From assembly GCA_964551645.1 (NCBI GenBank), contig CAZKDV010000010.1:1-41001 (forward strand): 41,001 bases of DNA, in the 5' to 3' direction. Both the position numbers and the translations under genes were made by a program. The notes under the pieces were generated by a model. The model saw only the letters and a program-made list of their open reading frames with translations, was not told the DNA's origin and made no database searches. This DNA is from CAZKDV01 sp964551645 (GTDB lineage: Bacteria > Bacteroidota > Bacteroidia > Bacteroidales > DTU049). Position 1 is the first letter of the stretch, and every line of letters starts with the position of its first letter. This document shows, piece by piece, positions 35,676 to 41,001 of the stretch.

Positions 35676-36496
35676 TTAATAATTAAGAAATATTGCCGGA
35701 TTAACGGGTACACCATTTATCCACATTTCAATATGCAAGTGAGGACCTGTTGAAATTTCTCCTGTATTACCTGAAATAGCAATAGGTTCTCCTCCTTTTA
35801 CTTTATCTCCTTCTTTTTTGAACAAAGCAGAATTATGTTTATATACTGAAATTAAATTATTCGGATGTTGTATTATTATCATATTTCCAAACTGATAAGA
35901 CCATCTGGCAAGGATTACAGAACCGTCTCTAATAGCCAAAATTGGAGACTCAACTGGAGTAACAATATCAATGCCATAATGAAAAATGGCAGGCAAAAAC
36001 TCTTGAGAAATAACACCATTTACAGGCTTTGTATATAAAAATGGCTCCAATGTACTTGATATACTAGCCCCATGTTCTGCTACCTGATTAGCTTCTACTT
36101 TATGTTCTGAAGCATCAATAAATTTACTCACTTCGCCAAAATCAATTCTTTGAAAGTTTGCTGTTCCTGACAATACAACCATCAAACTATCAAGATATTG
36201 AGAAGTTACCGTTACAACTGTTTTCAAGCTGTCCGATTCTCGCGAAAGCCGATATAGACGGTTTCTATCTTCAACATTNNNNNNNNNNCTGGAATATATT
36301 CTCTAATTGGCGTAAAAGCGATAAGAACTACTATTGTTACAATTAATAAAAAAGATAAAGATGTTGCAACTACAAATACATTCATACGAGATAATTTGAA
36401 TGACAACTTTTCTTCAAAAGTGCTATCATTCATTATTACAAGTCGATATTTTGTAAATAGCTTTTTTGATAAAAATGCCTTTAACTTATTAAGCAT
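35676..36496 (-). CDS. M23 (LytM-type) peptidase, membrane-anchored, interrupted by an assembly gap
   Basis: One gene split by 10 Ns at 36279-36288. The N-terminal part (from ATG 36496) has one membrane helix at about 39-62 (VVATSLSFLLIVTIVVLIAF) followed by TPIREYIP. After the gap the frame continues as NVEDRNRLYRLSRESDSLK and ends with an M23 domain (HYGIDI and GPHLHIEMW zinc motifs). The two parts are in different frames, which the unknown gap length explains, so this is not treated as a frameshift. The apparent TTG start at 36227 is not real. The enzyme type cleaves or regulates peptidoglycan cross-bridges. It heads the dxr - rseP operon. Confidence 0.88.
36279..36288. other. Assembly gap (10 Ns)
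   Basis: Ten consecutive N characters. The length is probably nominal; the reading frame differs across it. Confidence 0.98.
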
Positions 36497-36517
36497 ATAC
36501 TAATTCAATGTGATTTG

Positions 36518-36525
36518 CAAAATTA
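36518..36525 (-). promoter_or_regulatory. -7 promoter box (TAATTTTG) of the M23 - dxr - rseP operon
   Basis: The minus strand reads TAATTTTG, 21 bases upstream of the ATG at 36496. Confidence 0.5.
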
Positions 36526-36560
36526 CTGATATTTGGCAAGAGTTTTAAAAAAAATAATAC

Positions 36561-36602
36561 AAAAAAACCCTACACTTCAATATTGTTGTTGTGTAGGGGT
36601 TT
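36561..36602 (-). terminator. Intrinsic terminator after the T9SS protein gene
   Basis: On the minus strand an AAACCCCTACAC / GTGTAGGGTTT stem (one extra base in one arm, loop of about 15) runs directly into a T7 tract. It lies 24 bases after the stop at 36627 and ahead of the M23 promoter. Confidence 0.75.
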
Positions 36603-36626
36603 AAGAAATAATAATTTAAAAAATGA

Positions 36627-37724
36627 TTATTGTACAATAAATGGTTTAACAAATCTTGTACCCATAGCATTCATAGAAATAAAGTAATTTCCTGTTGTAA
36701 GCTCATTAATATCAATTGATGTTGTGTGTGTTCCAATTGTTTGATATCCTAAATTAACGCTATTGACAACTTGTCCGTTAATGTTGATAATTTCAAATGT
36801 AACATCAGTATTGTGTTGTAGTGCAAAATCAATGTTTGCAACTTCAGAAACTGGATTAGGATAAACAGTCATTTGCATTCCGTGGAAGAAATCATGTGAA
36901 TTGATGTTTGCAGATGAGTTATCAACAACGGCAAATAGTGGAATATTAACATTCAAAGTTCCGTTTGTTCCGAAATCAGTACTAATCCATAGATATTGAT
37001 TTGGATCTCTACTGTATTGAGCATAATGCAGTCCTAATCCGTTGCCTGGCTCGTCGCATGGCATATAAGCTGTATCTGAATAAGTAACTAAAGCTGTAAA
37101 ATCTGCTACTATAGCAAAATCTTTACTTATTGTAACGCTTTCTTCAAATGGGAAATAATTTAATCCTAAATTTGGATTCCAAAGTGTATCAATACTATTG
37201 ATTGACATTGAAGCTGTTCCAAGTGGCGTACCTTGATAATACGCAGGTCCAGGTCCTTTAATATAATTTTCTCCTTGTTTTCCAACAATAGTTTCTTCGT
37301 CGCCCATAGCATATAATGATACAACAACTTTAGAATGTGGATTTGCAGAAATGTTTTCTTTTCCAATAATCATTGCCAAAGCTCCAATAATTTTAACAGT
37401 ATTACCTTCATTAATATAACATTGAGCCCAATAACTTAATGAATAATCTTCTATTGGATCATAATTAGTTCCAAACCAATATCCAATTCTCTTTCCGTCA
37501 GAGGTGGTTAATTGATAAGTATAAATAGCAACTTCAGGATATGCAAACATTGGCATACCAGTATTCCAACCTATGGTATCATTTTCAGTTTTAAGGTATT
37601 GACGATCTAACACCTTAGGAACGTTAACTTGTTCTGCACCATAATTAATTGTTTTTGGCTCCATTTGGCCAAACACTAAGCCTGTTACAAATAACAAACT
37701 AAACAAAATGTAAAACTTTTTCAT
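36627..37724 (-). CDS. Secreted protein of unknown function with T9SS sorting domain
   Basis: A 365-aa predicted surface or secreted protein. The start MKKFYILFSLLF opens a signal peptide ending near VFGQ; 15 codons upstream are discarded because a promoter box lies just above. The middle region (about 30-280) is beta-rich and has no motif I recognise. The last ~80 residues are a type A T9SS domain (TVYPNPV, FEIININGQVV, DINELTTGNYFISM). It is a single-gene unit with its own -7 box and a strong terminator. Confidence 0.85.
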   Translation of the reverse strand: MKKFYILFSLLFVTGLVFGQMEPKTINYGAEQVNVPKVLDRQYLKTENDTIGWNTGMPMFAYPEVAIYTYQLTTSDGKRIGYWFGTNYDPIEDYSLSYWAQCYINEGNTVKIIGALAMIIGKENISANPHSKVVVSLYAMGDEETIVGKQGENYIKGPGPAYYQGTPLGTASMSINSIDTLWNPNLGLNYFPFEESVTISKDFAIVADFTALVTYSDTAYMPCDEPGNGLGLHYAQYSRDPNQYLWISTDFGTNGTLNVNIPLFAVVDNSSANINSHDFFHGMQMTVYPNPVSEVANIDFALQHNTDVTFEIININGQVVNSVNLGYQTIGTHTTSIDINELTTGNYFISMNAMGTRFVKPFIVQ

Positions 37725-37758
37725 AATTGTATAAATTTCTTTAATTAATAATTTTATG

Positions 37759-37766
37759 CAAAGATA
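37759..37766 (-). promoter_or_regulatory. -7 promoter box (TATCTTTG) of the T9SS protein gene
   Basis: The minus strand reads TATCTTTG, 34 bases upstream of the ATG at 37724, in the gap after recN. Confidence 0.5.
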
Positions 37767-37778
37767 CACTTTATTTTA

Positions 37779-39425
37779 TCATTTTATTAACTTTTTTACA
37801 AGTTGAATCGTTTCTTCTGAAAAACTATCCCCGCTTAACATTTTTGCTATTGCTTCAATACGAGAAGTATTCTCAACATATTTCATGCTTGTTATACTAT
37901 GCTTTTCCGTTTCTGATTTTTCAACTATTATATGTTTATTAGCTTTTGCCGCAACTTGAGGCAAATGACTAATAGCAATAAGTTGTATGCTTAATCCCAT
38001 ATTTTTAAAAATTACTGCCATTTTTTTTGCAACTTCTCCCGAAATGCCTGTATCTATTTCATCGAAAATTAACGTAGGCAACTTTGAACTTTCTGCAATT
38101 ATTGACTTTAATGCCAACATTAATCTTGACATCTCGCCTCCTGATGCTACTTTATACAATTCTTGCGGCAGTTCACCTTTATTGGCAGAAAACAAAAACA
38201 AAAGATTATCTATTCCTTTAGCTGTAATATCATTGATGGTAGTAGTTTTTACTTTAAAAACCGCATTTGGCATTCCCAAATCTGTCAATATTGCTTTTAC
38301 TTTTCCTTCAAGTTGAGGAATAATTAAATGTCGCTTTTGAGATAGCATTTGAGCTACTGAAAACAACTCTACTTCTTTATTTTTTATTTCTTTAATTAAA
38401 TTTTCAAGTTTTTCTTTATCATCATCAACGCTATTTACTTGATTTTGAAACTTTTCTTGCAGTTCAAACAACTCGTTCAAATTATTAACTTTATGCTTAT
38501 ACAATAAGTTGTTCAACTTATCTAAACGAGTTTTTACAGTTTCTGCTTTAGCCGGATCAACATCAATATTGTGTTCTAACGATGAAATTTCTTGTACAAT
38601 ATCGTCTAACTCAATTTTAACCGATATTAGTCTGTCATTCAAGTCGGCAATATCTGAAATAACTGAAACTATTGTACTAAAAGAATTGGATATTACTTGT
38701 AGTTTTGATATTATATTATCTTCATTGCTCTTTAAGTTAGTTAATGCTTCATTGATAACTAATTTTATTTTTTCTGCATTTTCAAGGACAAGCAATTCTG
38801 ATTCTAAACTTTCAATCTCATCAAGTTTTGGGTCAAATTCAGATATTTCATTTAATAAAAAACCTATGTAATCAAGTTCGCGTTCCTGTTTTTGTATGTT
38901 TTTCTTTATTTCCTCTATTTGCTCTTTCAAATTAAGATAGTGATTATACATCACAATGTATTGAGAATATAATTCGGTTGTACCTGCAACTGCATCAATC
39001 AATTCAAGATGAAAATAATTTTTTGAAAGCAAAAGTGTTGAATGTTGTGAATGAATGTCAATTAGTTTTTCTGTAATGATTTTTAAGATGCTTAATGTAA
39101 CAGGAGTATCATTTATAAAAGCTCTAGTTTTGCCAGTTGGCAATATTTCTCTGCGAATAATGCAAATATCTGAATAATCAATATTATTTTCAATAAAAAA
39201 CTGAGGAGATATTATATTATATATCCGAAATTCTCCTTCTATAATACATTTTTCGTCCGAAACAATACTTGTGTCAGCTCTTTCGCCTAGTAGTAAAGAC
39301 AAAGCACCTAAAAATATTGTTTTTCCTGCACCAGTTTCACCTGTAACGACAGTAAATCCATCATAAAACTTGATAGAAAGTTCTTTTATGAGGATATAAT
39401 TTTTGATGTATAACTCTGAAAGCAT
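37779..39425 (-). CDS. recN: DNA repair protein RecN
   Basis: A 548-aa SMC-like ATPase acting in double-strand break repair. Walker A is TGETGAGKT (about 28-36), followed by LGERAD. A long coiled-coil arm occupies about 160-370. The signature motif VASGGEMSRLMLALK and Walker B LIFDEIDTGISG are present near the C-terminus, and a His-switch region (ISHLPQVAA) follows. Length is normal for RecN. It starts 8 bases after the porD-type gene in the coaBC - porD - recN group. Confidence 0.96.
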   Translation of the reverse strand: MLSELYIKNYILIKELSIKFYDGFTVVTGETGAGKTIFLGALSLLLGERADTSIVSDEKCIIEGEFRIYNIISPQFFIENNIDYSDICIIRREILPTGKTRAFINDTPVTLSILKIITEKLIDIHSQHSTLLLSKNYFHLELIDAVAGTTELYSQYIVMYNHYLNLKEQIEEIKKNIQKQERELDYIGFLLNEISEFDPKLDEIESLESELLVLENAEKIKLVINEALTNLKSNEDNIISKLQVISNSFSTIVSVISDIADLNDRLISVKIELDDIVQEISSLEHNIDVDPAKAETVKTRLDKLNNLLYKHKVNNLNELFELQEKFQNQVNSVDDDKEKLENLIKEIKNKEVELFSVAQMLSQKRHLIIPQLEGKVKAILTDLGMPNAVFKVKTTTINDITAKGIDNLLFLFSANKGELPQELYKVASGGEMSRLMLALKSIIAESSKLPTLIFDEIDTGISGEVAKKMAVIFKNMGLSIQLIAISHLPQVAAKANKHIIVEKSETEKHSITSMKYVENTSRIEAIAKMLSGDSFSEETIQLVKKLIK

Positions 39426-39433
39426 CTTCTCAA

Positions 39434-40339
39434 CTAATTAGAGTTAAGAATATCATTATATTTTGATGAATTTGCAGGGTCAATATTTTTAAGTATGGTA
39501 ACAACTTGCATTTTCTCGCTTGGAGGCGCTGGTGTAAACAAATTAATTAATTCATCACTTTTAGCTGTCATAAACAAAGAAACAAAAAACAAACCCGGTC
39601 TTTGCCTATATACCTTTTGTATTTGCGACAATGCACTTGAAATTGATTGTCTTCCTATGCTCAAATCATCAGCAAGCATATCTAAACCCTGCAAATGATA
39701 ATCGTATAATGCCATACGCATATCCGAATATGATTGATTTAGCAAATTCTCTATCATCCAATATCTGTTTCTTTGGCTCTCAAATGATTTCCACCCTTTA
39801 TCTTGAACATTTTGGCAAGCATTTATTATTGATTGTGCTTTATCATAATATGGAGTTCCTCCCATAGGAGAAAAAGAATCCATATCAATACCTATAATCA
39901 TATATGCATAAAAAGATAGTACTGCTGCCAAATTTGTAGTGAAAGTATTTTCAATATATTCTATTGGCTGTCCTGACATATACTTAAATGTAAAATCCTT
40001 ATCAAGATGGTTAAACATAACAGTGTTGTACGAAGCATTAAAAACCGGTCTTCGAGACTGCACTTGAATTGTTGCGGTAAAATTTTCCATATTATCCCAA
40101 GCAGAAACATTTATTAAAATGTTAGCATCAATTCTTTCGTTGTGTAAAAACTTATAGTTTGTCCACTGTCTATTATTCATAAATTCATACACATCTTTTT
40201 GCAATTGCTCAAAAACACTTTTATCGCTTGTTTGTACTTGAGAACTTGTAACCTGAATAGTGCATATTAATTCCTGTCCATTTAGCACACTTGCAAACAA
40301 GAAAAACATTGAAGAAATGAAGATAGTTAAATATCTCAT
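39434..40339 (-). CDS. porD: DUF4835 / PorD-family protein linked to type IX secretion
   Basis: A 301-aa predicted exported protein with a signal peptide (MRYLTIFISSMFFLFASVLNGQ). The family-like stretches FMNNRQWTNYKF, SWYAYMIIG-type (here SFYAYMIIGIDMDSFSPMGG) and RNRYWMIENLLNQSYSDMRMALYDYH are visible. DUF4835 proteins are carried throughout T9SS-bearing Bacteroidota between coaBC and recN, and are named PorD in current annotation as I recall; the mechanistic role is not certain. The ATG overlaps the coaBC stop by 4 bases (ATGA). Confidence 0.88.
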   Translation of the reverse strand: MRYLTIFISSMFFLFASVLNGQELICTIQVTSSQVQTSDKSVFEQLQKDVYEFMNNRQWTNYKFLHNERIDANILINVSAWDNMENFTATIQVQSRRPVFNASYNTVMFNHLDKDFTFKYMSGQPIEYIENTFTTNLAAVLSFYAYMIIGIDMDSFSPMGGTPYYDKAQSIINACQNVQDKGWKSFESQRNRYWMIENLLNQSYSDMRMALYDYHLQGLDMLADDLSIGRQSISSALSQIQKVYRQRPGLFFVSLFMTAKSDELINLFTPAPPSEKMQVVTILKNIDPANSSKYNDILNSN

Positions 40340-41001
40340 ATTGAAGATTTTTTTATAAAAGTATTAAAAATGTATGATACTATATCGTTTGCAACTTCAA
40401 CTTTTGTTTTAAGCGGTAATTCGATAATCCTATTTTTATCAATAATTGTAACTTTATTTGTATCTACATTAAAACCGCTACCCTTATCGTTTAGTGAATT
40501 TAGTATAATGCAATCAGCATTTTTAGAGTCTAACTTCTTTTTTGCATTTTCAAGTTCATTATTAGTTTCAAGGGCAAAACCGACTAAAACTTGATTATCT
40601 TGCTTTTTTTCACCCATCTCTTTTAAGATGTCAATTGTAGGTTTCAACTCAATAATTAGTGTATTTTTGGCTTTTTTAATTTTTTCCTCCAATTGATATT
40701 CCGGGGTATAATCAGCAACTGCAGCTGCCATAACAATAATCTCGTTTTCCGAAAAATGCTTCATGCACTCGCTGTGCATTTCCGAAGCTGTTTGTATATT
40801 AACTACTGAAATATTGGGGTGAGCAACCACAATATCTGTTGGTCCCAAAATTAAGCTCACTTTAGCTCCTTTATCAGCAAAGTTTTTTGCTATTTCACAA
40901 CCCATTTTCCCTGACGAATGATTGCCAATAAAGCGTACGGGATCAATGGCTTCATAAGTGGGTCCGGCACTTACTAAGACTTTTGTATTTTGAAAAATAT
41001 T
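40336..41001 (-). CDS. coaBC: Phosphopantothenoylcysteine synthetase domain of CoaBC (partial, cut by the window end)
   Basis: The C-terminal 221 codons of a coenzyme A biosynthesis protein; the frame stays open to the window edge. The CoaB signature VSAGPTYEAIDPVR followed by GNHSSGKMG starts 7 codons in, and AAAVADY, LKPTIDIL, VGFALET and NDKGSGFN motifs follow. CoaB joins 4'-phosphopantothenate with cysteine using CTP. The Met at 40905 lies inside SSGKMG and is not a start. An N-terminal CoaC decarboxylase domain presumably lies beyond the window. It overlaps the porD-type gene by 4 bases. Confidence 0.94.
   Translation of the reverse strand, partial: NIFQNTKVLVSAGPTYEAIDPVRFIGNHSSGKMGCEIAKNFADKGAKVSLILGPTDIVVAHPNISVVNIQTASEMHSECMKHFSENEIIVMAAAVADYTPEYQLEEKIKKAKNTLIIELKPTIDILKEMGEKKQDNQVLVGFALETNNELENAKKKLDSKNADCIILNSLNDKGSGFNVDTNKVTIIDKNRIIELPLKTKVEVANDIVSYIFNTFIKKSSI

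Noticed and set aside
35676..36227. Separate M23 gene starting with TTG at 36227
   Set aside because: The frame continues upstream to the N run with family-like residues, and the missing N-terminus is on the other side of the gap.
36158..36346. Short plus-strand frame spanning the N run
   Set aside because: It exists only because Ns are read through; it is antisense to the M23 peptidase.
37987..38871. Two plus-strand open frames opposite recN
   Set aside because: They are antisense to recN motifs, have Ser/Ile-rich composition and no upstream promoter box.
40905..41001. CoaB starting at the Met at 40905
   Set aside because: That Met is inside the conserved SSGKMG motif; the frame stays open to the window end with the CoaB signature upstream.
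1..41001. CRISPR array, insertion sequence, prophage, toxin-antitoxin or defence cluster
   Set aside because: I found no regularly spaced repeats, transposase or integrase motifs, or phage and defence genes on either strand.

Overview
The window is an AT-rich chromosomal segment from a member of the Bacteroidota, most likely an uncultured or draft genome, since one run of 10 Ns interrupts a gene at 36279-36288. The phylum assignment rests on several independent signs. Secreted proteins end in type IX secretion (T9SS) C-terminal sorting domains with YPNP-type motifs. The linkage coaBC - DUF4835/PorD - recN is typical of the group. A Bacteroidota-type -7 promoter box (TAnnTTTG) lies ahead of most transcription units, and Shine-Dalgarno sequences are not evident. 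I cannot name a genus.

Layout. Positions 1-5869 are mainly minus strand: a secreted C10 cysteine peptidase with CUB and T9SS domains, a tRNA-Leu(CAA), a secreted Porphyromonas-type peptidylarginine deiminase homologue with a T9SS domain, a decayed T9SS-protein remnant (plus strand), a small TPR lipoprotein and a phosphohexomutase. Positions 6009-7571 (plus) hold an NlpC/P60 lipoprotein and an EamA transporter. Positions 7652-14207 (minus) hold the dipeptidase PepD, the operon trpS - membrane protein - hflX, and an RND/MMPL exporter. Positions 14334-30394 (plus) form a long same-strand run: an unknown lipoprotein and secreted protein, a stand-alone EF-G, the two-gene carboxynorspermidine polyamine pathway, sulfate activation (cysC-cysD-cysN), a DUF349 coiled-coil protein, a flippase, rfbA, a sugar-nucleotide epimerase/dehydratase and a polyprenyl synthetase. 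Positions 30381-41001 (minus) hold alaS, the M23 peptidase - dxr - rseP operon, a T9SS-sorted protein, and recN - porD - coaBC, the last cut by the window end.

Most of this is ordinary core genome: translation (EF-G, TrpRS, AlaRS, HflX), isoprenoid and undecaprenyl-type lipid supply (DXR, polyprenyl synthetase), envelope proteolysis (RseP, M23, NlpC/P60), glycan precursor supply (phosphohexomutase, RfbA, SDR, flippase) and DNA repair (RecN). The accessory flavour is at the left end, where two T9SS-exported protein-modifying enzymes sit around a tRNA next to a T9SS pseudogene. I see no phage, insertion sequence, CRISPR array, toxin-antitoxin pair or defence island, and no clearly new biological system. 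The most interesting items are the peptidylarginine deiminase homologue, the decayed T9SS gene, the isolated EF-G and the unassigned 14334-16343 gene pair.
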